Part shown: positions 35,180 through 43,155 of the stretch, in pieces
Layout of the letters: each line of letters begins with the position of its first letter
Position numbering within the stretch: the stretch's first letter is position 1
Assembly: GCF_028864635.1 (NCBI RefSeq)
Contig: NZ_CP104850.1
Span: forward strand, 2,176,001 to 2,240,000
DNA: 64,000 nt
From: Cloacibacterium sp. TD35
GTDB taxonomy: Bacteria > Bacteroidota > Bacteroidia > Flavobacteriales > Weeksellaceae
Direction: 5' to 3'
The notes under the pieces: generated by a model
Seen by the model: the letters and a program-made list of their open reading frames with translations, nothing else
The model's database searches: none
What the model was told of the DNA's origin: nothing
Program-made: the position numbers and the translations under genes

Positions 35180-36487
35180 ATGGCAGAATACAAATTAATC
35201 CTTCCAAGCATGGGAGAAGGCGTGATGGAAGCTACTATTATCAGTTGGTTATACAATGAAGGCGACACCGTAAATGAAGATGATTCTGTGGTAGAAATTG
35301 CTACCGACAAAGTAGACTCTGATATCCCTACACCAGTTTCTGGGAAAATTGTAAAAATTTTAAAACATAAAGACGAAGTTGCTAAAATTGGTGAAGCAAT
35401 CGCTATTTTAGAAATCGCAGGAGAAGGAGAAGCTGCACCAGTTGCTGAAACTCAGAAAATAGAAGAACCTAAAACTGAAGCTCCTGCTGCAGAAGTAGTA
35501 AAAGAATTAGAAAAACCTTTAGCTAACACTTCTACTCCTCAAGAATTTTCGGGAGATGTATATCTTTCTCCACTCGTAAAATCTATTGCTCAAGAAGAAA
35601 ACATTTCTGAAACAGAACTTAAAACCATTAAAGGTTCTGGTTTAGAAGGCAGAATTACCAAAGAAGATATTTTGGCTTTTGTAAAAAATAGAGGCACCTC
35701 TACTCCAGTTACTGCGCCAGTTCAAATAACTGCGCCAGTTGCTGCTGCACCGCAATCTGTGCCAGTTCCGGTTTCAGAAGGTGACGAAATTATCCCGATG
35801 GATAGAGTTAGAAAAATCATTGCAGATGCTATGGTTAATTCTAAGAGAACTTCGCCTCACGTTACTTCTTTCATAGAATCAGACGTAACAAATGTTGTAA
35901 AATGGAGAGCAAAACACAAAGATATTTTCGAAAAACGTGAAGGCGAAAAATTGACTTTCATGCCTATTTTCGTGAAAGCAGTGGTAAAAGCTATTCAGGA
36001 TTTCCCAATGATTAATGTTTCTGTAGATGGTGACAAAATCATCAAAAAGAAAAATATCAACATCGGTATGGCAACTGCTTTGCCAGACGGAAACCTTATC
36101 GTTCCTGTAATTAAAAACGCTGACCAATTATCACTTTCTGGATTAGCAAAAGCAATTAACGATTTGGCTTACAGAGCAAGAAACAAAAAACTTCGTCCAG
36201 AAGATACTCAAGGTGCTACTTACACCATTTCAAACGTAGGAACTTTCGGAAATCTAATGGGAACGCCTATTATTCCTCAACCGCAAGTTGCGATTTTGGC
36301 AATTGGTGCCATTGTAAAAAAACCTGCAGTTATCGAAACCAAAGATGGAGATATGATTGGCATCCGTCAAATGATGTTCATGAGTCATTCTTATGACCAC
36401 AGAGTTGTAGACGGTTCTCTTGGCGGAATGTTCCTAAAACACGTTCATGATTACCTACAAAATTGGGACATGAATACAGAGATTTAA
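35180..36487 (+). CDS. Dihydrolipoamide acyltransferase, E2 of a 2-oxoacid dehydrogenase complex
   Basis: 435 residues. One lipoyl domain (residues 1-80) with the lipoylated Lys44 in EIATDKVDSD, an Ala/Pro/Glu-rich linker, an E1/E3-binding domain (about 125-165, YLSPLVKSIAQEENISETEL, GSGLEGRITKEDI), a second Ala/Pro linker, and the acyltransferase core with SHSYDHRVVDGSLGG carrying the catalytic His and Asp. The branched-chain type is likely because the fused E1 at 38672 resembles branched-chain E1, but pyruvate is not excluded. E3 is not in the window. Confidence 0.9.
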   Translation: MAEYKLILPSMGEGVMEATIISWLYNEGDTVNEDDSVVEIATDKVDSDIPTPVSGKIVKILKHKDEVAKIGEAIAILEIAGEGEAAPVAETQKIEEPKTEAPAAEVVKELEKPLANTSTPQEFSGDVYLSPLVKSIAQEENISETELKTIKGSGLEGRITKEDILAFVKNRGTSTPVTAPVQITAPVAAAPQSVPVPVSEGDEIIPMDRVRKIIADAMVNSKRTSPHVTSFIESDVTNVVKWRAKHKDIFEKREGEKLTFMPIFVKAVVKAIQDFPMINVSVDGDKIIKKKNINIGMATALPDGNLIVPVIKNADQLSLSGLAKAINDLAYRARNKKLRPEDTQGATYTISNVGTFGNLMGTPIIPQPQVAILAIGAIVKKPAVIETKDGDMIGIRQMMFMSHSYDHRVVDGSLGGMFLKHVHDYLQNWDMNTEI

Positions 36488-36510
36488 AAACCCAATAAAA
36501 AGATAAAAGT

Positions 36511-36539
36511 AACCTTCGAAATTTTTCGGAGGTTTTTTT
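36511..36539 (+). terminator. Intrinsic terminator after the E2 gene
   Basis: AACCTTCGA (36511-36519) pairs with TCGGAGGTT (36526-36534, one U-G), followed by seven T in total. Confidence 0.8.
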
Positions 36540-36540
36540 G

Positions 36541-36644
36541 TAGCCATTCCCGCTTTCACTACTCGCTTTTTTTAAATTTTTACCAACAAAATCCCCAGCA
36601 AAAAAATTTAAAAAGAGCTCAAACATACCGTTCAATCGGGGCTA
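36541..36644. repeat. Flavobacterial-type intergenic inverted repeat element
   Basis: About 104 bp with ends TAGCC (36541) and GGCTA (36644), inner CCCG/CGGG, and a long inverted core (GCTTTTTTTAAATTTTT with AAAAATTTAAAAAGAGC) around a central CAACAAAATCCCC. It immediately follows the E2 terminator. Elements beginning TAGCCCCGAT and ending GCGGGAAT-GCT, as here on the minus strand, recur behind genes in Flavobacteriia as I recall. No protein is encoded. Confidence 0.55.
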
Positions 36645-36668
36645 GTTATATTTTCGGCAAAAATTTGT

Positions 36669-36676
36669 TATTTTTG
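36669..36676 (+). promoter_or_regulatory. -7 box of the GNAT gene
   Basis: TATTTTTG, 13 nt before the ATG at 36690. Confidence 0.5.
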
Positions 36677-36689
36677 AAAAAAATTTAAA

Positions 36690-37166
36690 ATGTCAAACTT
36701 CCACATCAGAAAAGCAACGCCAGAAGACACACAAACCATCTTTGACCTCATTTACAAATTAGCCGTTTACGAAAAACTAGAAAACGACGTTATTACAACC
36801 GTAGAAGAACTCCGCACCAATATTTTTGAGAAAAAATTTGCAGAAGTTCTCATCGCAGAAGAAAACGAAAAACCTGTAGGTTTTGCACTGTACTTTCATA
36901 ATTTTTCAACGTTTGTTGGTAAACCTGGTATTTATTTAGAAGACCTTTTTGTAGAACCAGAAACTCGCGGAAAAGGTTACGGAAAAGCACTTTTAGTAGA
37001 ACTGGCAAGAATTGCAAAAGAAAGAAACTGTGGCAGATTAGAATGGAGCGTACTTGATTGGAACACCCCTTCTATAGAATTTTATAAATCCCTAGGTGCA
37101 AAACCAATGGACGAATGGACGGTTTTCCGTTTAGACAAAGCTGGAATAGAAAACTTGGCTAAATAA
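36690..37166 (+). CDS. GNAT-family N-acetyltransferase (SAT/thialysine type)
   Basis: 158 residues. Acetyl-CoA-dependent transferase: N-terminal HIRKATPEDTQTIFDLIYKLAVYEKLENDV, then IYLEDLFVEPETRGKGYGKALLVEL containing the R-G-K-G-Y-G acetyl-CoA loop, and LEWSVLDWNTPSIEFYKSLGAKPMDEWTVFRL. This resembles spermidine/spermine N1-acetyltransferase and thialysine acetyltransferases, which share the YExL and DWN...FY signatures, so a polyamine or amine substrate is likely. Confidence 0.88.
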   Translation: MSNFHIRKATPEDTQTIFDLIYKLAVYEKLENDVITTVEELRTNIFEKKFAEVLIAEENEKPVGFALYFHNFSTFVGKPGIYLEDLFVEPETRGKGYGKALLVELARIAKERNCGRLEWSVLDWNTPSIEFYKSLGAKPMDEWTVFRLDKAGIENLAK

Positions 37167-37219
37167 TTTTAAATTTTGCCATTAAAACATCATCAAACCA
37201 ACAAATTATAGCATTAATA

Positions 37220-37250
37220 TTGTGTATTTCAAAAAGTTTCAATACTTTTG
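37220..37250 (+). promoter_or_regulatory. Promoter of the rpsF-rpsR-rplI operon
   Basis: TTG at 37220-37222, a 20-bp spacer and TACTTTTG at 37243-37250: one of the best matches to the Bacteroidota consensus in the window, 34 nt before the rpsF ATG. Confidence 0.75.
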
Positions 37251-37284
37251 CACCTCGAAATAATTAACAAATATTTTTAACATT

Positions 37285-37626
37285 ATGAACAATTACGAAA
37301 CTGTTTTCATTTTAACTCCCGTTCTATCTGACGCTCAGGTGGAGGAAGCAGTTAAAAAATTCGAAGACTTCTTAAAAGAGCACAACTGCGAAATCGTTGC
37401 TAAAGAAAATTGGGGTCTTAAAAAATTAGCTTATCCTATTCAATTAAAAAAGAATGGATTCTACACTTTGATTGAATTCAAAGGTGAAGGTACTGTAGTT
37501 GCAGGTTTAGAAACTGCTTTCAAACGTGACGAGAGAGTAATCCGTTACTTAACTACTAAGCTTGATAAGCATGGCGTTGAATACGCTGAAAAAAGAAGAG
37601 CTAAAGTAAAAACTGCTAAAGCTTAA
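37285..37626 (+). CDS. rpsF: 30S ribosomal protein S6
   Basis: 113 residues, binds 16S rRNA with S18. Typical sequence: [47 protein letters not shown], and [15 protein letters not shown]. First gene of the S6-S18-L9 operon, 27 bp before rpsR. The Lys-rich tail ([12 protein letters not shown]) is common in the group. Confidence 0.96.
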   Translation: MNNYETVFILTPVLSDAQVEEAVKKFEDFLKEHNCEIVAKENWGLKKLAYPIQLKKNGFYTLIEFKGEGTVVAGLETAFKRDERVIRYLTTKLDKHGVEYAEKRRAKVKTAKA

Positions 37627-37653
37627 TTTTTAACCCTTAAAAAATTTACAAAA

Positions 37654-37956
37654 ATGGCAATCGACGAAATGGCAAAACAAGCATCAGCTGGAGGTGAATC
37701 AGAAGTAAAATTCCTTACTCCACTTGATATCAATACTAAATCTGATAAAAAATACTGTAGATTCAAAAAATACGGTATTAAATACGTAGACTATAAAGAT
37801 GCTGACTTCTTATTACAGTTCGTAAACGAACAAGGTAAAATTTTACCAAGAAGATATACAGGTACTTCTCTTAAATATCAAAGAAAAGTTTCTGCAGCAA
37901 TCAAAAGAGCTAGACATTTAGCTTTAATGCCTTACGTAGCAGACTTATTAAAATAA
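37654..37956 (+). CDS. rpsR: 30S ribosomal protein S18
   Basis: 100 residues. Family core [61 protein letters not shown] is intact, preceded by about 28 extra N-terminal residues typical of Bacteroidota S18. Forms a heterodimer with S6 on the platform of the 30S subunit. Confidence 0.96.
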   Translation: MAIDEMAKQASAGGESEVKFLTPLDINTKSDKKYCRFKKYGIKYVDYKDADFLLQFVNEQGKILPRRYTGTSLKYQRKVSAAIKRARHLALMPYVADLLK

Positions 37957-37978
37957 TTATTAACAAAAAATAAATTGT

Positions 37979-37998
37979 TGGTTTTAGTTTACTAAACC
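37979..37998 (+). promoter_or_regulatory. Small hairpin and purine-rich RBS ahead of rplI
   Basis: In the 73-bp gap before rplI, GGTTTTAG pairs with CTAAACC (one bulged T) around a 4-base loop. It is followed at about 38018-38023 by AAAGGA, one of the few Shine-Dalgarno-like sequences in this window. May tune L9 translation relative to S6/S18. Confidence 0.35.
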
Positions 37999-38029
37999 TA
38001 ACTTTTTAAAACAAAAAAGGACAACAACA

Positions 38030-38506
38030 ATGGAAATTATCCTAAAAAAAGACGTAGAAAACTTAGGACTTGAGTTTGATACTGTAAAAGTAAAACCAGG
38101 TTATGCAAGAAACTTCTTAATCCCTCAAGGTTATGCACTTCTTGCAACTCCTAAAAATAAAGCTGCTTTAGAAGCTACTTTAGAAGCTAGAAAAGAAGAA
38201 GAAGCTAAGTTAATCGCTGCTGCAACTGCAATCATTGAAAAACTAAAAGCTACTACTATCTCTATCGCTGCAAAAGTAGGTACAGGTGATAAAATTTTCG
38301 GTTCTATTAACAATGCGACTTTAGCTGAAGAATTAGCTAAAGCTGGTGTAGAAGTAGACAAAAAATACATCAAAATCCCTGGAAACACTATCAAGAGAAC
38401 AGGTAAATTCTCTGCTAAAGTAAGACCTCACAGAAATGTAGAATTTGAATATGAATTCGAAGTTGTTTCTGATGTAGTTGCTGAAGAAGCAAACACTGAA
38501 GCTTAA
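38030..38506 (+). CDS. rplI: 50S ribosomal protein L9
   Basis: 158 residues. N-terminal domain MEIILKKDVENLGLEFDTVKVKPGYARNFLIPQGYALLATPKN is the L9 signature; a long helix (residues 45-75) and the C-terminal rRNA-binding domain follow (KVGTGDKIFGSINNATLAEELAKAGVEVDKKYI). A short acidic tail (VVAEEANTEA) ends the protein. Last gene of the operon, with a strong terminator behind. Confidence 0.96.
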   Translation: MEIILKKDVENLGLEFDTVKVKPGYARNFLIPQGYALLATPKNKAALEATLEARKEEEAKLIAAATAIIEKLKATTISIAAKVGTGDKIFGSINNATLAEELAKAGVEVDKKYIKIPGNTIKRTGKFSAKVRPHRNVEFEYEFEVVSDVVAEEANTEA

Positions 38507-38529
38507 GACTCAGACTTATAAATATTAGA

Positions 38530-38560
38530 AACGCTCTCAAGATTTTGAGAGCGTTTTTTT
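38530..38560 (+). terminator. Strong terminator of the rpsF operon
   Basis: Eleven-bp perfect stem AACGCTCTCAA/TTGAGAGCGTT followed by a T-run. Confidence 0.9.
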
Positions 38561-38624
38561 ATGCTTTTCAATTCACAAATAGATAATTTATCTACACTTT
38601 ATTGAAAATTTGGCAATTTATAAA

Positions 38625-38655
38625 TTGTTGCTCTCATCACATTTGATTATTTTTG
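38625..38655 (+). promoter_or_regulatory. Promoter of the fused E1 gene
   Basis: TTG at 38625-38627, a 20-bp spacer and TATTTTTG at 38648-38655, 16 nt before the ATG. Confidence 0.7.
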
Positions 38656-38671
38656 AGTTTAAATTTTCCTT

Positions 38672-40651
38672 ATGAATTTCAACACCGAAAATCTTGATAA
38701 AGAAACACTACTCTACCTTTACAAAGCAATGGTTTTACCCAGAACCATAGAAGAAAAAATGCTCATTGCTTTACGCCAAGGTAAAATTTCGAAATGGTTT
38801 TCTAGTTGGGGACAAGAAGCCACTTCTGTAGGTTCTGCTCTTGCGATGAACAAAGAAGAATACATCTTGACCATGCATAGAAATTTAGGCGTTTTTACTT
38901 CAAGGGAAATTCCATTGGATAGACTTTTTTCTCAGTTTCAAGGAAAAATGAATGGTTTCACCAAAGGGAGAGACAGAAGTTTTCATTTCGGAACTCAGGA
39001 ATTCAAAATTGTGGGAATGATTTCTCATTTGGGCTCACAAATGGGTATTGCAGACGGAATTGCACTTTCTCATTTATTAAATCAGGAAGAAAAATGCACT
39101 TTGGTTTACACCGGTGATGGTGGCGCTTCTGAAGGTGATTTCCACGAAGCCGTAAATACAGCTGCCGTTTGGAATCTGCCTGTCATCATCGTAGTAGAAA
39201 ATAATCAATGGGGACTTTCTACTCCATCTCGTGAACAGTTTAGATGCAAATCATTCGCAGACAAAGGAATTGGCTACGGAATAGAAGCCCATTCTATTAA
39301 TGGAAATAATATTCTGGAAGTTTATCAAACTTTCAGACATTTAGCAGAAAGCATCAGAAAAAACCCTAGACCTGTTTTGGTAGAGTGCAATACATTCAGA
39401 CTCAGAGGTCACGAAGAAGCTTCAGGAACAGCTTATTACCCAGAAGGAATGATTGAAGAATGGACAAAACAAGACCCGATTTATAACTATGAACAATTCT
39501 TACTTTCTGAAGGAATTTTAAATCAAAATTTAATTGAAGAAATTAAAGAATCTTATAAAAAACAAGTAGACGAAGCACTAGACCAAACCATCGCAGAACC
39601 AGAAATCATTCCGAATAAAAAAACAGAATTAGAAGATGTCTACGCACCTTTTGATAATCACGAAATCTTACCTGAAAAATTACAAAACAGAGAAATAAGA
39701 TTCATCGATGCGATTTCTGAAGCCATAGAAATTTCCATGAAAAACCATCCCAATCTTGTTTTGATGGGACAAGATATTGCAGAATATGGCGGCGCTTTTA
39801 AAATTACAGAAGGTTTTGTTGAAAAATTTGGCAAAAAAAGAGTGAGAAATACGCCATTGTGCGAAGCTGCGATTGTAGGTTCTGGTTTAGGATTAAGCAT
39901 TAATGGCTACAAATCTATGGTAGAAATGCAGTTCGCAGATTTTGTTACGGAAGGTTTCAATCAAATCATCAATAACTTGGCAAAAACCCATTACAGATGG
40001 AATCAAAATGCTGATGTAGTGGTAAGAATGCCAACTGGAGCGGGAACTGGAGCGGGTCCTTTTCACTCTCAAAGTAATGAAGCTTGGTTTACCAAAACTC
40101 CGGGACTGAAAATCGCATATCCTGCTTTTCCAGATGATGCAAAAGGTTTATTGATTCAAAGTTTTGAAGATCCAAATCCAGTATTGTTTTTCGAACATAA
40201 AAAATTATACAGAAGTCTGAAAGGAAACGTTCCAGAAGGATTCTACACTACTCCTTTCGGGAAAGCCAGAAAAGTAAAAGAAGGTAATGAACTTACGATT
40301 ATTACTTACGGTTTAGGAGTTCATATCGCTCTAGAATTTGCAGAGAAAAATCCTGAAATTTCATTAGAAATTGTGGATTTAAGAACGTTGATTCCATTGG
40401 ATACAGATACTATTTACGAATCAGTGAAAAAATGCAATAAAGTGATTATTTTACATGAAGACACTTTAACTTGTGGATTCGGCGCGGAGCTATCTGCACT
40501 CATTACTGAACATTGTTTTGAGGATTTGGATGCTCCTATTCTACGTGTAGCTTCTATGGACACGCCAATTCCGTTCAATAAAAAGCTCGAAGACCAATTT
40601 ATGCCAAATGAAGAATTGGCAGAAGCTGTAGAGAAAATTTTGAAATATTAA
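38672..40651 (+). CDS. 2-oxoacid dehydrogenase E1, alpha and beta subunits fused
   Basis: 659 residues. The N-terminal half is an E1-alpha domain with the thiamine diphosphate motif GDGGASEGDFHEAVNTAA...ENN and RGHEEAS; the second half (from about residue 340) is E1-beta with GQDIAEYGGAFKITEGF, RVRNTPLCEAAIVGSGLG, RMPTGAGTGAGPFHSQSNEAWF and LRTLIPLDTDTI. The two are normally separate proteins; the fused form is common in Flavobacteriia. Likely decarboxylates branched-chain 2-oxoacids, giving iso-fatty acid primers. Partner of the E2 at 35180, separated from it by the ribosomal operon. Confidence 0.9.
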   Translation: MNFNTENLDKETLLYLYKAMVLPRTIEEKMLIALRQGKISKWFSSWGQEATSVGSALAMNKEEYILTMHRNLGVFTSREIPLDRLFSQFQGKMNGFTKGRDRSFHFGTQEFKIVGMISHLGSQMGIADGIALSHLLNQEEKCTLVYTGDGGASEGDFHEAVNTAAVWNLPVIIVVENNQWGLSTPSREQFRCKSFADKGIGYGIEAHSINGNNILEVYQTFRHLAESIRKNPRPVLVECNTFRLRGHEEASGTAYYPEGMIEEWTKQDPIYNYEQFLLSEGILNQNLIEEIKESYKKQVDEALDQTIAEPEIIPNKKTELEDVYAPFDNHEILPEKLQNREIRFIDAISEAIEISMKNHPNLVLMGQDIAEYGGAFKITEGFVEKFGKKRVRNTPLCEAAIVGSGLGLSINGYKSMVEMQFADFVTEGFNQIINNLAKTHYRWNQNADVVVRMPTGAGTGAGPFHSQSNEAWFTKTPGLKIAYPAFPDDAKGLLIQSFEDPNPVLFFEHKKLYRSLKGNVPEGFYTTPFGKARKVKEGNELTIITYGLGVHIALEFAEKNPEISLEIVDLRTLIPLDTDTIYESVKKCNKVIILHEDTLTCGFGAELSALITEHCFEDLDAPILRVASMDTPIPFNKKLEDQFMPNEELAEAVEKILKY

Positions 40652-40687
40652 TGTAATAATTCTCTTAAATATTATAACACAAAGCTT

Positions 40688-40695
40688 TAACTTTG
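40688..40695 (+). promoter_or_regulatory. -7 box of the DUF4197 gene
   Basis: TAACTTTG, which contains the upstream in-frame TTG (40693), showing that the later ATG at 40732 is the start. Confidence 0.5.
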
Positions 40696-40731
40696 GCAGG
40701 ATATTTGAAAACTTCCCTTAAAAAGATTATT

Positions 40732-41409
40732 ATGAAAAAATATATTTTAGCTGCAGGATTAGCACTAGGTTCAGTTGGAATTATTACCACTACCACGCAA
40801 TCTTGTATGACGATTGCCACTACAGTAGGACTTTCGGTTCTTAAAAAGATTTTAATTGGTGGCGTTTCTAAAGGTTTAGGAATTTTTAAAGATAAAAACA
40901 GTTTCTTGGGCAATGAATTGATTAATGCTGCACTTCCGCAACAGCTGAAAGATATTAATTCTACTCTAGAAAAATTAGGCTTAAGTAATTTGGTTCAAAA
41001 GGAAAAAGGATACATTGCAGACGTTGCTGCTTTTATTGCACCGATTGCAGAACCTATTTTAATCAATGCGATTAATGACATGACATCAGCAGAAGCTCAA
41101 CAAATTGCACAAGGTGGAAGTGGTGCTGCAACGGTTTATCTTAAACAAAAAACCAGTGCACAATTAATGGCTGCTATCGCTCCAAAAGTAGATGCGAAAC
41201 TCAATGAATACGGAATTGTAAGAAGTGTAAATCTTGCTTTACAAGGAAATAACTTGCTTGGCGGTTTATTAGGAAATCAAAATTCTACTAATTCAGCAAG
41301 TTCAAGTTTGAGCAATCTAGCTGCAGAACAAATGGTGAATGGACTGTTCAACATTGTAGAAAATTATGAAAAAACAAATCCAGAAAATCCTATGAATATT
41401 TTGAAATAG
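40732..41409 (+). CDS. DUF4197 exported (probable lipo-) protein
   Basis: 225 residues from the ATG at 40732. N-terminal signal sequence with Cys near residue 25 (TTTTQSC), an imperfect lipobox. The body matches DUF4197: AEPILINAINDMTSAEAQQIAQGGSGAATVYLKQKTSAQL, with an all-helical prediction. Function of the family is unknown. A Ser/Asn-rich stretch (NSTNSASSSLSN) precedes the C terminus. Its terminator hairpin overlaps the promoter of the next operon. Confidence 0.82.
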   Translation: MKKYILAAGLALGSVGIITTTTQSCMTIATTVGLSVLKKILIGGVSKGLGIFKDKNSFLGNELINAALPQQLKDINSTLEKLGLSNLVQKEKGYIADVAAFIAPIAEPILINAINDMTSAEAQQIAQGGSGAATVYLKQKTSAQLMAAIAPKVDAKLNEYGIVRSVNLALQGNNLLGGLLGNQNSTNSASSSLSNLAAEQMVNGLFNIVENYEKTNPENPMNILK

Positions 41410-41433
41410 AGGTTTTCAATATCATGATATGTA

Positions 41434-41467
41434 AAATCAATTGCGAGCTATTGCAATTGATTTTTTT
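41434..41467 (+). terminator. Terminator after the DUF4197 gene, overlapping the next promoter
   Basis: Eleven-bp perfect stem AAATCAATTGC (41434-41444)/GCAATTGATTT (41453-41463) plus T-run. The -33 TTG of the next promoter (41451-41453) lies in its loop/arm junction. Confidence 0.8.
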
Positions 41468-41481
41468 GTGCATTACTTTTG
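41451..41481 (+). promoter_or_regulatory. Promoter of the secretion operon
   Basis: TTG 41451-41453, a 20-bp spacer and TACTTTTG 41474-41481. Any ATG upstream of it (41424) cannot be on this transcript. Confidence 0.75.
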
Positions 41482-41498
41482 ACAAAATTTCAAACACA

Positions 41499-43154
41499 AT
41501 GACGGCAAAAGAGCAAGGAAAAAGGCTTCTGAAGTATATTACTAAAGAAAGAAAAGATGTTCTCAATATTTACTTTTATGCCATATTAAGTGGTCTCGTT
41601 CAGCTGAGTTTACCACTGGGAATACAAGCCATCATCAGTTTTGCAATGGGTGCAACTATGGTTACTTCTATCTATATTCTCATTGCATTTGTAGTTCTTG
41701 GAACGTGGTTGGTAGGATTTTTCAGGGTGAAAGTAATGGAAATCATCGAAAAAATTCAACAAAAAATATTCGTAGAATACGCCATCTCTTTTTCGGAAAC
41801 TTTACCAAAAATAAAACTCGAAAAGACCAATCAATACTACTTACCAGAACTTATCAATCGTTTTTTTGACACTCAAAATTTACAAAAAGGGATTTCTAAA
41901 ATTCTCCTCGAAATTCCTACCGCTATTATTCATATTTTATTTGGGATTATTCTCCTCTCTTTTTATCACCCATGGTTTTTAGCTTTTGGAGGAATTGTAT
42001 TGGTAGGAGTCGTTTTGATTTTTAATTATACTTCTGAAAAGGGCATAGAAACAAGTTTAATCGAAAGCGAAAAGAAATATTTTGTCGCTTCTTGGTTAGA
42101 AGATATTGCCAGTTCTGTGAAATCTTTCAAAGCCAATAAACACACCAACCTTCACCTTAGAGAGACAGATGACAGACTACTGGATTATCTGAGTTACAGA
42201 ACGCATCATTTCAAAGTTCTTTTATTTCAATATAAAACCATCATTTTCTTCAAAGTTTTGATTACACTAGTTATGTTGGTGATTGGAACCTATCTATTGG
42301 TCAACCAAAAGCTAAATATTGGCGCATTTATCGCTGCAGAAATTGTAGTTCTTACCATTTTAACCGCCGTAGAAAAACTCATTAAAAGTTTAGAAAGTTA
42401 TTATGATGTCATTACGGCACTCAGCAAACTTTCGAAGGTTACCGATTTGCCACTAGAAAATGAAACAAGCGATATTATCCATATCAAAGATGATATTCAA
42501 TCTTTTGAATTTAAAAACGTCTCTTTTGGTTTTGGAGATGAAAACATTCTGAAAAATTTAAATTTCAAAGTTCAACCAAGTAGCATCAATGTAATTTCTG
42601 GAGAGCTTTCTTCAGGCAAATCATTGCTCATCAATCTAATGTCTGGGATTTACGCACCTACTTCTGGTCACATTTTATACAATGATGTTTCTTCTAAAAA
42701 TTTAACTCAAGACCAAATCAGAAGAGGAATCAGTATTCACACAGATGATATAGATGTTTTCAAAGGAACGGTTTTGGAAAATATTCAACTGGGAAATGAA
42801 AAAATAACTGTAGAAAAAATCAATCATATTGCTCAAAAAATAGGAATTGATGATATCGGGACTAAATTTACCAACGGATTTTTGACCAAAATTCAAGATG
42901 GAACCTCTCAACTTTCTTACAGCAATAAGAAAATAATCCTTCTTCTAAGAGCTCTTGCTACAGACAATAAAATCATCATTTTAGAAGATCCTTATGACGG
43001 ACTTTCTAAAGAAATCAAGGAAAAAATGATGGTGTTTTTACAAGAATTAGCAAAGGAAAAAACCATTATTGTGGTTACTCAAGATGATGACTTTATCAAA
43101 AAAGCTCATCAACATTTTCACTTGATTAATGGTCAATTAGAAACTAAAAAATAA
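41499..43154 (+). CDS. ABC exporter (permease plus ATPase), type I secretion-like, degenerate ATPase motifs
   Basis: 551 residues from the ATG at 41499 (MTAKEQGKRLL). Six-helix exporter domain (about 20-320), then a nucleotide-binding domain. Walker A is intact (SGELSSGKSLLINL), but the other motifs are altered: the Q-loop region reads SIHTDDIDVFKGTV, the LSGGQ signature is QLSYSNKK, Walker B reads IIILEDP (D and E exchanged), and the switch His is Gln (VVTQDDD). No N-terminal peptidase domain. With the HlyD and TolC genes behind it, it forms a type I secretion-like set. The real ATPase activity is uncertain. Confidence 0.85.
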   Translation: MTAKEQGKRLLKYITKERKDVLNIYFYAILSGLVQLSLPLGIQAIISFAMGATMVTSIYILIAFVVLGTWLVGFFRVKVMEIIEKIQQKIFVEYAISFSETLPKIKLEKTNQYYLPELINRFFDTQNLQKGISKILLEIPTAIIHILFGIILLSFYHPWFLAFGGIVLVGVVLIFNYTSEKGIETSLIESEKKYFVASWLEDIASSVKSFKANKHTNLHLRETDDRLLDYLSYRTHHFKVLLFQYKTIIFFKVLITLVMLVIGTYLLVNQKLNIGAFIAAEIVVLTILTAVEKLIKSLESYYDVITALSKLSKVTDLPLENETSDIIHIKDDIQSFEFKNVSFGFGDENILKNLNFKVQPSSINVISGELSSGKSLLINLMSGIYAPTSGHILYNDVSSKNLTQDQIRRGISIHTDDIDVFKGTVLENIQLGNEKITVEKINHIAQKIGIDDIGTKFTNGFLTKIQDGTSQLSYSNKKIILLLRALATDNKIIILEDPYDGLSKEIKEKMMVFLQELAKEKTIIVVTQDDDFIKKAHQHFHLINGQLETKK

Positions 43155-43155
43155 A

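Noticed and set aside
36378-36635. 85-codon minus-strand frame over the E2 end and repeat
   Set aside because: Antisense to E2 and then inside the inverted repeat; no coding features.
41424-41498. Upstream 25-codon extension of the ABC gene
   Set aside because: It runs through a terminator hairpin and the TTG/TACTTTTG promoter, so it is not on the transcript.
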